Notes under the pieces: model-generated
The model's database searches: none
Seen by the model: only the letters and a program-made list of their open reading frames with translations
Told to the model about the DNA's origin: nothing
Shown: in pieces, positions 10,445 to 21,752 of the stretch
How the letters are laid out: each line of letters starts with the position of its first letter
Numbering within the stretch: position 1 is the first letter of the stretch
Assembly: GCA_003991915.1 (NCBI GenBank)
Contig: RQTK01000002.1
Location: 780,451-844,450 of the forward strand
Origin: Elysia chlorotica
Lineage: Eukaryota > Mollusca > Gastropoda > Plakobranchidae
Direction: 5' to 3'
Length of the DNA: 64,000 nt
Translations under genes and position numbers: made by a program

Positions 10445-12910
10445 CACTCGATACTCGATACCTCCTCAAAGGAAAGGAAGAAAGCCCGGCCCGTTGAGGA
10501 ACTCTAAACTTCCCGAAATACAGGTCGTGCGATGACTGAGTCGGTTATTCAACGTACTATATAGGCTATATTGGACGGACCCCAAGACTGATGTCTGACA
10601 CTTTTCATGTGCCACTCGATACTCGATACCTCCTCAAAGGAAAGGAAGAAAGCCCGGCCCGTTGAGGAACTCTAAACTTCCCGAAATACAGGTCGTGCGA
10701 TGACTGAGTCGGTTATTCAACGTCCGACGCCAGCACTATATAGGCTATAATGTAGACGGACCCCAAGACTGATGTCTGACACTTTTCATGTGCCACTCGA
10801 TACTCGATACCTCCTCAAAGGAAAGGAAGAAAGCCCGGCCCGTTGAGGAACTCTAAACTTCCCGAAATACAGGTCGTGCGATGACTGAGTCGGTTATTCA
10901 ACGTCCGACGCCAGCACTATATAGGCTATAATGTAGACGGACCCCAAGACTGATGTCTGTGTCTGATACTTTTCATGTGCCACTCGATACTCGATACCTC
11001 CTCAAAGGAAAGGAAGAAAGCTAGGCCCGTTGAGGAACTCTACACTTCTCTAAATACAGGTCGTGCGATAGAGGTTGTTGAGTTGGTTTAACGTCCAACA
11101 TCAGCACTATATAGGTTATATGTGGAAGGACCCCAAGACTGATGTCTGACACTTTTTATGTGCCACTCGATACTCGATACCTCCTCAAAGCAAAGGAAGA
11201 AAGCCCGGCCCGTTGAGGAACTCTAAACTTCCCTAAATACAGGTCGTGCGATGACTGAGTCGGTTATTCAACGTATATATAGGCTATATTGGGGACCCCA
11301 AGACTGATGTCTGACACTTTTTATGTGCCACTCGATACTCGATACCTCCTCAAAGCAAAGGAAGAAAGCCCGGCCCGTTGAGGAACTCTACACTTCTCTA
11401 AATACAGGTCGTGCGATGACTGAGTCGGTTATTCAACGTATATATAGGCTATATTGGGGACCCCAAGACTGATGTCTGACACTTTTCATGTGCCACTCGA
11501 TACTCGATACCTCCTCAAAGGAAAGGAAGAAAGCCCGGCCCGTTGAGGAACTCTACACTTCTCTAAATACAGGTCGTGCGATGACTGAGTCGGTTATTCA
11601 ACGTATATATAAGCTATATTGGGGACCCCAAGACTGATGTCTGACACTTTTCATGTGCCACTCGATACTCGATACCTCCTCAAAGGAAAGGAAGAAAGCC
11701 CGGCCCGTTGAGGAACTCTAAACTTCCCTAAATACAGGTCGTGCGATGACTGAGTCGGTTATTCAACGTCCGACGCCAGCACTATATAGGCTATAATGTA
11801 GACGGACCCCAAGACTGATGTCTGACACTTTTTATGTGCCACTCGATACTCGATACCTCCTCCAGGAAAGGAAGAAAGCCCGGCCCGTTGAGGAACTCTA
11901 AACTTCCCTAAATACAGGTCGTGCGATGACTGAGTCGGTTATTCAACGTATATATAAGCTATATTGGGGACCCCAAGACTGATGTCTGACACTTTTCATG
12001 TGCCACTCGATACTCGATACCTCCTCAAAGGAAAGGAAGAAAGCCCGGCTCGTTGAGGCACTCTAAACTTCCCGAAATACAGGTCGTGCGATGGAGGTTG
12101 TTGAGTTGGTTTAACGTCCAACATCAGCACTTTATAGGCTATATTGTAGACGGACCCCAAGACTGATGTCTGACACTTTTCATGTGCCACTCGATACTCG
12201 ATACCTTCTCAAAGGAAAGGAAGAAAGCCCGGCCCGTTGACGAACTCTAAACTTCCAGAAATACAGGTCGTGCTGTGACGGAGTACGTTGTTCAACGTCC
12301 GACGCCAGCACTATATAGGCTATAATGTAGACGGACCCCAAGACTGATGTCTGACACTTTTTATGTGCCACTCGATACTCGATACCTCCTCCAGGAAAGG
12401 AAGAAAGCCCGGCCCATTGAGGAACTCTAAACTTCCCGAAGTACAGGTCGTGAGATGACGGTTGTTGAGTTGGTTTAACGTCCAACATCAGCACTATATA
12501 GGCTATAATGTAGACGGACCCCTAGACTGATGTCTGACACTTTTTATGTGCCACCCGGCACTCGATACCTCCTCCAGGAAAGGAAGAAAGCCCGGCCCAT
12601 TGAGGAACTCTAAACTTCCCGAAATACAGGTCGTGCGATGGCGGTTTTTGAGTTGGTATAACGTCCAACATCAGCACTATATAGGCTATAATGTAGACGG
12701 ACCCCAAGACTGATGTCTGATACTTTTTATGTGCCACTCGATACTCGATACCTCCTCAAAGGAAAGGAAGAAAGCCCGGCCCGTTGAGGAACTCTAAACT
12801 TCCAGAAATACAGGTCGTGCTGTGACGGAGTACGTTGTTCAAAGTCCAACGCCAGCACTATATAGGCTATATTGTGGACGGACCCCAAGACTGATGTCTA
12901 ACAATTTTTA
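10445..12910. repeat. Satellite array, 14 units of about 165 or 181-187 bp
   Basis: Units begin with CACTCGATACTCGATACCTC, at 10445, 10613, 10794, 10981, 11164, 11329, 11494, 11659, 11840, 12004, 12188, 12369, 12552 (degenerate) and 12735. Two length classes exist. The short units lack about 16 bp around CCGACGCCAGCAC; three of them in a row (11164-11658) are nearly identical, which suggests recent local homogenisation. The segment AGCACTATATAGGCTATA...GACGGACCCCAAGACTGATGTC of each unit is shared with the 3' part of the SINE-like elements at 12.82-13.07 and 29.46-29.66 kb. Minus-strand open frames in the array merely restate the repeat. Confidence 0.95.
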
Positions 12911-13070
12911 TAAGCTGTCACACACGAGCCGAGGTGGCAAAACCTGGATTCCTGTCTCAGCCAGTCACATTATGCTGACGCTGACCCAACCAGTAGGGTA
13001 CAAACTTGGACAAAAAACTAGCCGTGGATCTTCCGATCCTGTAAGCAACGCTCTGGCCATTGAGCCAGAA
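12822..13070 (-). mobile_element. tRNA-derived SINE-like element fused to the satellite
   Basis: Read on the minus strand, the element starts with a tRNA-like head: A box TGGCTCAATGG at 13057-13067 and a decayed B-box region. It continues through a core with TGTGACTGGCTGAGACAGG and CTCGTGTGTGACAG, and ends in GGACGTTGAACAAC-type sequence that is also the satellite unit's middle. Its core matches the element at 29.46-29.66 kb (CTACTGGTTGG, CTGAGxCAGGA, CTCGTGTGTGAC). It lies about 100 bp downstream of an FGF exon, in intron 4. Confidence 0.65.
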
Positions 13071-13175
13071 AAGTATAGTTGTTCAACATAATCATGTGTA
13101 AGAACCGTATCATTATAACGTTTTTAACGAAGTATAAACATGAAGGTATGTAAGAAGTAGATAATTTGTACTTAC

Positions 13176-13380
13176 AGTATATGCTGCTGAATGTCACACC
13201 ATTTGCGGTAACACGTCTTCCCTTTCCGGGCTTGATCTCCAAGAAGCGTTCGCTGCTTTTACTGATGAACCGGTAGTTTCTTTCAAAGCCAAGATTCTTG
13301 CAACTTCTCACTTTTTGCCTTACTTTCCGGAATTGCTCCACTGGTATTTTTAAGTTCGGGTTTTGTCGTGTACACGCTTC
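13176..13380 (-). CDS. FGF: FGF internal exon: linker and first strands of beta-trefoil
   Basis: The 205-nt exon has acceptor TTTCTTACTAG (ending at 13381) and strong donor ACT|GTAAGTAC (intron starts at 13175). It starts in phase 0 and ends one base into a Ser codon, matching the next exon. It encodes 68 residues. A basic linker (EACTRQNPN, then QFRKVRQKVR) is followed by the start of the trefoil, ERNYRFISKSSERFLEIKPG, and then a VTANG turn. In FGF8/17/18 this position reads approximately R-x-Y-Q-L-Y-S-R-T-S-G-K-H-V-Q-V. The spacing of aromatic, Ser/Arg and hydrophobic residues is preserved while most other positions differ. The frame upstream of the acceptor is intronic, AT-rich sequence. 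The exon lies just beyond the SINE that ends the satellite. Confidence 0.88.
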
Positions 13381-13522
13381 CTAGTAAGAAATATAAAGGA
13401 ACAAAAATAGTATAAATATATATAATATAAAATAGTGAGAAATATAAAGGAAAAATATTATAAATATACATATTAAATAGTAAGAATCATAAAAGACAAA
13501 TAGTAAGAAATATGAAGGAAAA

Positions 13523-13528
<6 letters not shown>

Positions 13529-13585
<57 letters not shown>
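13529..13585. repeat. (TA)n followed by (GA)n
   Basis: About 18 TA units then about 10 GA units, 150 bp upstream of the FGF trefoil exon's acceptor. Confidence 0.97.
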
Positions 13586-14096
13586 TTTGCGCGTGTTTAT
13601 CTATTATTGTCTAGTCTACTCCTTTTCCCCCTCCAATTCCCTTATTTCATATCCTTTGGTTCTCTCTTTTTCTTCCTGCCCACTTTTGTTCCTTTTGCCT
13701 TCGATTTTTACTGTGTCAATTAAATTATCATAACCACGAAGCACAGACGCAGACGAGCATAGTCTAAAGACAAGTCAATTATAGAACGAAACAGAGAGTA
13801 GGTGACTAAAAAATAGACAAAAAAAAAAGAAAGACATAAAGACAGACAGACAGTTATACAGACAGCCAGACAGACAGATAAATAAACAGGCAGGCAGGTA
13901 TAGATCTCGAAAAAGAACTTTTTTTTTTTGGTAAATAGGCGGAATGCGAAAGGTTAAGGGTAATGTATTAAGAGTGAAAGGGGAGGCAACTAAATTGAGG
14001 GAAGGAGTGAGCCCCCCTGCGTGTGTATGTTGGGCTTAATTCCCGAGTCTGGGGACGACGGGCGAGAAAAGAGTTGACCAAGCGATGTGACAACCA

Positions 14097-14109
14097 CGCC
14101 CCCTAGCGG
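14097..14109 (-). promoter_or_regulatory. CTCF-like motif
   Basis: The minus strand reads CCGCTAGGGGGCG, matching the core CTCF consensus CCASYAGRKGGCR at 12 of 13 positions. It lies in a GC-richer patch (13990-14150) of FGF intron 3. CTCF binding motifs are conserved across bilaterians, but a single match is not proof of binding. Confidence 0.35.
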
Positions 14110-15297
14110 CGAGCTCACAATGGCCACCGTCCTCTGATACTCACAGGTCGCTCAGATTTAGACAAATTTGGAGGACTTCAATGTATTCACTCGATTTTTT
14201 AATAAGCAGTCCATAAAAGGGAACAGCTTGCAAATGGAGATCATTTTTTTCCAATAAGTAAAATAATATTTAATTCTACAATGTACATATTTTTCAACAA
14301 CCTTTCTATTCCCGTTCCTGTCTATCTGTCTTGGACTAACTTAAATCCACGTAAAGTGATTTTGGAAGGAACGGTATAATGAGGTTTTAACGATTACAAG
14401 AAAACTAAAGGCTATGAGAAGGTTTGAAAAGAAAAATGTTTTATTCTTTTGTAGTTGGTTTTAATCGAAGAAAAATGATAGCGACTAACAAAGACGGTGA
14501 GATGTGAAGTTTTAGAAAAGTAAATTAATGAAGATTGTTATGCGGGACCGATAATGTGTTATTATGCAAAGTGAAAGGAAAAAGGGAAGAAATCTATGAA
14601 AGGGCGACACACATTTTAATAAAACTATAACATAAGAAGGTAATGAAATCTTCTCTGTTCAGCGTGGCTCTGACCTAATGATTTAACCCAGTCTCTTTCC
14701 CACCGTATGCCTCTCTAGCTGTCTCTCGCCCATTGTCACGTTTATTTACAACCAAAGCAAGTCTGGGATTACCAAGATATCATGTTTTGAGCAAAAGGAC
14801 AAACACCTGACAGCGCCTATAAGTACAAAACAAGTCTTTAAGTAAGTACTAGCACTACATCTAATGTCTGTTATCCAGCAATGAAACTCGCGCTGTTAGT
14901 CCTCTCAAAGGGGAATGAATGGGTCAGCCTATTCGGGGGTCTTTTGTCGCCTGTCTACAACATGTCGGGATTACGTTGCTAGCTAACGTCCATCGAGTAA
15001 TTGCTGGAATGTGATACCATCATGAACTTGCCACCCATTAAATGTCCATTTCTGTGGCCCTTGTGGGGACATGTACATGGTCAACTGGTCAGTTCAGAGC
15101 CTTAAGCACCAGCTCTTAAGCGGCCACCCTCCGGACAACTCAGCATGCTTTGTTATTCTTGTTTAGCTCAGTGGGCCGGGGGCTGGACAAGTGAGGGGTA
15201 TTGTTCTCCGCGTACCCTATTATGGGCTTCTCACTTTTCAGTAGAGGGAAAGAAGAGGGGGTGGTCTAATAAACAGATTCGTTTTGGGCAGAAAAAT

Positions 15298-15400
15298 GAG
15301 CTTTTCTGTGTTTTCTTATGCTTTAAAAATAAACTTTTCTGTGTTTTCTTATGCTTTAAAAATAAGATTTTCTGTGGTCTATTATGCTATAAATACTCTA
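15298..15400. repeat. 33-bp tandem repeat, three copies
   Basis: CTTTTCTGTGTTTTCTTATG begins at 15301 and 15334, with a diverged third copy at 15367. The period keeps an open plus-strand frame (FCVFLCFKNK repeated), probably by chance. Confidence 0.9.
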
Positions 15401-16470
15401 TAAATAGCAAAACTGTCCGAATGTCTGAAGCACGATTAGGGGACAAAAGAAAAGGCAGGTAGAGATTTTATTGTATCTTTCGAGCATCAGAGAGTAAATG
15501 ATAGAAAATTTGTCAACTGTATTTTCAATAATGCCATGTGTACCTGCGGCAAAAAACTTTTATAAATTAAACGATAGGAAGTCCCAAAATTTTTTTAATA
15601 TTTGATAGACTAGACGAGAGGTTTGTTGTCAAAGGTGACATAACATGTAATATTTTATCTCAGTACTGGTGACAATGATCTTGACGTATTTGTGTATGCT
15701 TTAAGTGCTTGTGTAGTTTCTATTTCTTCCTATTGTTGTTGCTCCTGTTATTGTTGTTGATGGTGGTGGTTTTGCTAAGCAGGACCATGTTGTAACTTAT
15801 ACAAATGTGGAGGCTTTTGGAAAATTTATTGTATACCTAAATTGAAAACGAAACAAAGGTAAACTATGTAGAAAAGTCACTAGGAAAGTGTGTATTTTAA
15901 GTTTTAGTCCAAATAACTACATCTAGATCTAATTCTATGTTCGTTTGTAACACATATTACTCCATTCTTTTCTGTCAACGCATGTGCTAAGAGTTGAGAA
16001 GTAACGTGTTTTGCCAAAGGCCGATCTGATGTTGTGTATCTACTCTCTAGGCATGGTCCCCGTGTTTTCGCTGCCTGGATTGATGAGGTCTACAGGCATC
16101 TGCGACAGAAACACACAGGTTACACGTAGCGAAGCTGAGAAATTGAGGGATGAGCTGGCACTTCATTATGTAGATCTTAATCTACCTGTGGCTGGCTGTA
16201 TCAGTGTCCAGTTATTGGTCCTGTCCTCAACACCTTGCCTCCTGAAGGCCACACATATCAGTAGTAAAGTATGGGTTGGTGAAAGAGTAAGAGAGAGGGA
16301 GGAGGGTGTAAAGAGAGATAGAAAAGGGGGGGGGTAGAAAACGTCGGAGATGGAGATATAGGGGGAGAGAAAGATAGACAGAGAGATAGAGAGAGAGATC
16401 GAGAAGGATAGAGAAGGGTGAGAGGAATTGTGAACGTCCAAGATGAAGGGATAGCAAGAGACCGAGGGGA

Positions 16471-16480
16471 AAAGGGGGAC

Positions 16481-16555
<75 letters not shown>
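16471..16555. repeat. (GA)n microsatellite before the assembly gap
   Basis: GA-rich tract that runs into unresolved bases. Confidence 0.95.
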
Positions 16556-16636
16556 NNNNNNNNNNNNNNNNNNNNNNNNNNNNNNNNNNNNNNNNNNNNN
16601 NNNNNNNNNNNNNNNNNNNNNNNNNNNNNNNNNNNN
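16556..16636. other. Assembly gap (81 N)
   Basis: Unresolved bases between a GA repeat and a GACA repeat, as expected where a repeat could not be assembled. The true length is unknown. Confidence 0.99.
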
Positions 16637-16642
16637 ACAGAC

Positions 16643-16693
<51 letters not shown>

Positions 16694-16770
16694 TACAGAC
16701 ACAGAGAGAGACAGAGAGACAGAGGTAGACAGATACACACACACAGAGACAGACAGACAGACAGACAGAG
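16637..16770. repeat. (GACA)n and related GA/CA repeat
   Basis: About 13 GACA units after the gap, then mixed ACAGAG and ACACAC units and a second short GACA run. Confidence 0.95.
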
Positions 16771-17567
16771 GTTGACAGAGGGGCAGCAAGACAGAGAGAG
16801 ATACAGAGAGAGACGGAGTAGCAGAGATAGAGAGCGCATTACTTTAGGATGTTGCCTCGGCTTTGTCTTTCTATTTCATGGTTGAAGAGATTTCACTTCA
16901 CATGTTTTCTCTTGGTTACTCTCACAAGCATCGGCGGCAGAGGTCCAACAATGGCGCTGTTTACTATGTACAGTGGAGGAAAACACAGAGAGTTCATCCA
17001 TGCACGCTACAGCCACGGTAGAAAAGAACGTTTTTTAAGCTAGAAAATATGCTGCTTAAGACACGGCGACTAAATTTAAAGGGAATAGAAGCTGATTTCA
17101 CTTTTTTCTATAAAACCTACTGAATAAAGAGTGAGAGAGAGAGAGGAAGGGAGAGAGATAGAGAGTGAGAAAGAGATAAAAAGTGGGGAAGGAAGAGAAG
17201 CGCTGAACATGGAAAAAATAATACAGAGAATAGATACACAACATCAGGTCGGTCGTAGACAGATGCGTTGATAGAAAAGATTGTCTTGTTATTGACAACA
17301 ATTTCAAATTCTTTATAAATTTACCGGACAGCCAAAGCTTTTTTTAAATTTCACTAATACTGTAAGTTTACCAACATCTGTCAAGAGACTTTTTTCAAAG
17401 TCCCTTTCGTTAGACCTCAGAATGATAGGGGCTTTCCTCGGGGCCCATCGCTCTACCGGCGACCACAGTAACTTGCTACAGGTAACCACTAACCACTAAT
17501 AATAACCCAGTGCTTAACCCCCGGACGCGCTCACCTCACAGTCACCCTCCCAATAAACACACCTTTT

Positions 17568-17577
17568 TCTCGCGAGA
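17568..17577. promoter_or_regulatory. TCTCGCGAGA palindrome in a GC-rich island
   Basis: A perfect 10-bp copy of the TCTCGCGAGA element known from metazoan promoters, within a GC-richer island (17.4-17.75 kb) of intron 3. No transcript is recognised beside it. Confidence 0.3.
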
Positions 17578-20554
17578 ACCCCGCCAAAATAATTGTGGCG
17601 ACAGAGGGAAGACGCGTCCCGAGTGCAGACCGGCCCATTTGCCGAACGTGCCCCCAGCTCAGAAAGCCGACTTTGATGGTCACTTGCTAGACGTCCAGAA
17701 CAAAGACCAGTGCTGGACCAACACCGGAACTAAATGACATGCTTTTGTGGTCCCATGCCCAAGATGTCGCAGTGGCGAAGTTTTTTTTCTAGCGACTCAT
17801 CATTGAAATGGTTAGAGACCCTTCATGTGTGGGCCTAAACTTGAAATGTGTTATGTTTAAAATCTAAAACTCCCCCCTATGTTCCTCGCGTTACTCATCA
17901 ATTCATTAGGGGAGGGTCGATAGTTATATTACACCGTACAAGTATTGTTTTCCTGGCTCCGACCAGTTACATTAAAGAGACCAATGTCACAAGAGTTTGT
18001 ATCGAAAGGAACGGGGGAAAACGTACATATTTGCTTATCCCTTAATAAGAAAAATACCCGAATGCATGTGTGTCACTAATGACAAACAATTCAAAATGCA
18101 GTTACTGCACCCTTTATGTTCTATAATTTCTAGCATCATACTAGCACAACCTTGCTGTATTTTTGATGGTCAAAATCCAACATTAAGAAGAAGCAACTAA
18201 TTTGTTTAAGTTGAGCTTTCTTTATCTCCGTTTTTAATAGCCTGTTTGAAAGGCGAAAAAATGTTTCTAGTTTCCAAAATAATGCATTAAAACAACTTTG
18301 AAGTCACAACAAAGCAACAGCAGTGAATGCATCTGTCACTGTGTGATTTTGTTTAAAAACGAATAGGCTTTCTCTCTTTTTTTTTATCAGAGACGGTGAC
18401 TGCGTTGTGTACAGAGGGCATTGTCAGGAGGGGCGAAGGATGAAAGGCTTGCTGGGCGGATGGTGTATTGAAGGTCTCAGTAACTCTCACCATTCCCTGC
18501 TCGCCAGCCACCTCACACAAGTGGTTGCGGTTGTAAATCAGGATGATTTAAGTGACCCCCCTGACACCGACAACTGGAGGGCATCTGGATTGCCACTTGA
18601 CGCTCTCGCGTTTTGCAATGAGTCAATGTACGTCAGTGATCGGACGCACCGTTCGAGACCTCTGGGCTTTTCCAACAAGAACAGTCGGATCGACGCAGCC
18701 TCAAGGGACACCCGATTCTTCACCTTTACGTTATCTCAACTACCATTTATCTTCACCTCTCCGTTCATCCCTCTAGTTTGCTCTTTGGCATGTTAAGCCT
18801 AATTTGATATTGAGATAGCGAAACAAGTTTTGCATAATTATACCTTTAGAGAGTTATCTTTAATCACCACAGAAAGACCCAATGTATGGCATGGGAAATA
18901 TTGCTTTGCACAGCGAATGTTGCTTTGCGTTTAAAACCATTTTTAAATCGGGTGATTCATCTGATTCGTCTACTATCCTCTTGTTAGCAATCAGCAGTAA
19001 AGTTCTGACTTTGATGCATTTATACTGAGCTCATTATAGGTGCATGATGAGATATTTATTAAAGCGTTTGAAATCGTTCTTTATTTATCTCGAAACCATG
19101 AAGGGTATGAGACAGCGTGTGAAACAGAATTTTTATTTAATTTTCGTTGCTGCTGAAGTGAGGCTACAAGATCATCAGCTATTGAGACCAATCATTTGAA
19201 GGAATAGAAGTAACTGTTGTAAATCTTCTCGTGACATCTGGGAGAAGACGCTATGCCCGCATTGTGTGAACGCTCCTCCTCATACCCCGCTGGTTCGTGG
19301 GCAATGAGTGTTGGCCCACTATCTCCACGCTTCATCTCTGTTCGATGACCCACAACTAGAGCTTCCCAAAGCAGACTGGACCGGACAACGGTGGCTTATC
19401 ATTATCTCCAACTTTGAAATTTGCTCTCGCTGTCCCAGGTTTGACCACTGATGGCTGCCCAGAAGTCCTCCCGTGGCGCTCGTGTCAGTTTGCCTGGGCC
19501 CCGAGCGGGTCTGACTAGCACGAGATCGTGACGAGGACAAAACCTGGGGCTCTGTGCACAGGGTGGACCCCTAGGACCCCTAATTTAGCGCGGGTCTCTC
19601 ACAGGTCGGGGATGAACGCCCGACAGCTAGATGAACAGCAGAGGAGAATGCGCCAGCTTCTTTTACAATGCTCTCTCTCCCTCTCTGGCCGCTCGACAGG
19701 AGAGATTAGACTTAAAGAACAGGAGTAAAATGTCATTTCAAACGCGGTGGTCCAGAACTCCCAAGTCATCGGTTTTCAAAGGGTGGTTTTATCCAGTGTT
19801 TATTCCAGCTTAAATTCCTCCCTAATTATCTTAACTAACAAAAGAGAGATATAATTCGAGGATGTGAAGCAATCGTTGTAGCGTTACAATTGTCAAGCAC
19901 ATGTAGTTGTAATTCAGGCGGGTTAAATTAAGCCTGCATCCCAAAGTATGTATTGGAGGGACGACAAGAAACTAGAGCACACATATTTTGGTAAAACTTG
20001 TGTGTTGGTTTCAGTCATTGTGGTATGCAGGTGAACGCTTGACCTTTCAACAAGATAATTGTGATTTCGCAAGTGGCCGCCGGCTCAGCACTGCATACGG
20101 CTAAGAGACAAGTTTCAACAAACAATGTCTAAGGCCTTAGGCTCGCTGTAAAACATGTAGGCATTTTCTAAATAATGACTTTGGAAAGCCGTGTTAGGCA
20201 CTTGAACAATGGTTCAGACAGCTCTTTAACAGGTTAAGAGTCAATCCTTTAGACACTAACTGTTTCTGTCAAATTGTGGAGGATTGTTCTTGAAGTTTAT
20301 AGATGTGATCAAAATTGATAACTAGAATTAATAACCTCAAACGAGATTACAGCGTTACTTTTAAAGGTATTTTTAAATCTTCAAATTTGTTTTCCAAATT
20401 TGTAATCCGTTTTTATAAATTAAGAAAGTGAACAAAATACAAATCAATAGATGCGACAGTATCTTTGACTCGAACTAGACATATTGCAGCAAAGGTCATA
20501 TCCCCTTTACAAAAAGTTTTTAAAGATATGTCTATATCTGTCGGTTGGTCGGTT

Positions 20555-20556
<2 letters not shown>

Positions 20557-20624
<68 letters not shown>
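20557..20624. repeat. (CT)n microsatellite
   Basis: About 34 CT units. Confidence 0.98.
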
Positions 20625-20629
<5 letters not shown>

Positions 20630-21709
20630 TCCCCCAAAGAACCTGTTCCATAATTATTTTTTGTGGAAGAGAGACGTGCCAATGTCTGATATGAATCGAT
20701 AGCGTAGCATTAATTTTGCTTCCCAAGGTTGAAGGTATTGGACATTATTATGGCGGCATGGATCATGGACAAGAAAAGCCATGCTGAATTGGCACCAAAA
20801 GAAATCTCATAACTTCTCTCCACACTTTGATCAAACGTCTTGAAGCGTGATCCAAACAAACAGAAGTTTAGGAGGACTTTGACTGACTGTTGGCCTGCCT
20901 CTATGCGTTGGTTCTTCACGCACATTGTCAGCACTCAGCCCGGGAAATGCTGGGCCGAACTGGCTTCAATGTGCTATCAATGTCCATGCACAAATAAGTA
21001 AACAGCTCGCGATGGGAACAGTAAACTGGGAAATATCTTGGCGGTCTGTAAATACGTCCTATGGCTTGAGGTAGTTCAACAACCCCTACCGGCCGATACT
21101 TCACCGGCTACAACCAGGACAGCCTCTTCACGGAAACTTTCTTTAAGCAAGCAAAGCCAGGGGGGGTTTCGCCGGGTACCGCATTCCCCTGGAATGTCTG
21201 GCTTGTGGGAAGGGGGTGGGGAAAGAAGGGAGAAGAGGAGAAGCAGGGGAGGGGGGTTTGAACTATGAAGAGGCGAATATTCTCTACCCTCTAAAGCGCC
21301 ATTTCCATAATGGGTCAATAGAGCGCATGCATCATTAGAACCACAGCCTCCCGGGGTAGAATGCCACAAATTAATCGTGGCTATGATTCATATTGACAAT
21401 ATTATTGTATCAATGACTAAAGGTATTAAGCTTAAAATTAATCTATAGATACGATGATAAGGAAAGACTCGGGGACGAAATTATCATAAGTCAATGTTGA
21501 ATTTCAAAGTGGCAAGTGCATCCACACCAAAGCTCAAAAGTTGGTCTGAAATATAGTTCAAATCACGCTCTCCACAGCGCCTTTCGTAAAACCCTGAATG
21601 ACTAAACCAACCAGTCTGAATACTGATACACTTCATTCATGGAAAGTTGAGAAACACCGTCGAAGTGATCTTTCATCGTATAGTGAAATAGAAAGAGAGG
21701 GAGAGAGAA

Positions 21710-21712
<3 letters not shown>

Positions 21713-21750
<38 letters not shown>
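21713..21750. repeat. (GA)n microsatellite
   Basis: About 19 GA units in a wider GA-rich tract (21.69-21.84 kb). Confidence 0.95.

Positions 21751-21752
<2 letters not shown>

Larger units (their letters stand above)
9852..13175 (-). other. FGF intron 4
   Basis: Intron of 3.3 kb between two firmly supported coding exons. Most of it is the satellite array and its attached SINE. The remainder, 9852-10340, is AT-rich with an A9G12 homopolymer at 10062-10082. Confidence 0.85.
16021..17252. repeat. 28-bp inverted repeat flanking GA/GACA repeats and the gap
   Basis: Plus 16021-16048 (CCGATCTGATGTTGTGTATC...) matches the reverse complement of 17225-17252 at 26 of 28 bases. The arms are 1.2 kb apart and enclose the microsatellite cluster and the run of Ns. 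Confidence 0.7.

Noticed and set aside
11996-12737. Minus-strand open frames repeating YFGKFRVPQ
   Set aside because: They lie inside the satellite and only restate its unit; other units break the frame.
10445-12910. CRISPR-like array
   Set aside because: The units are contiguous 165-187 bp satellite repeats with no unique spacers, in an animal genome.
16011-16337. 108-codon plus-strand open frame
   Set aside because: Ends in a GA repeat. Its DLMLCIYSL portion is the 28-bp inverted repeat also present at 17.2 kb.
18407-18796. 129-codon plus-strand open frame
   Set aside because: No family resemblance or splice context; overlapped by frames in two other phases, as expected of GC-richer intronic DNA.
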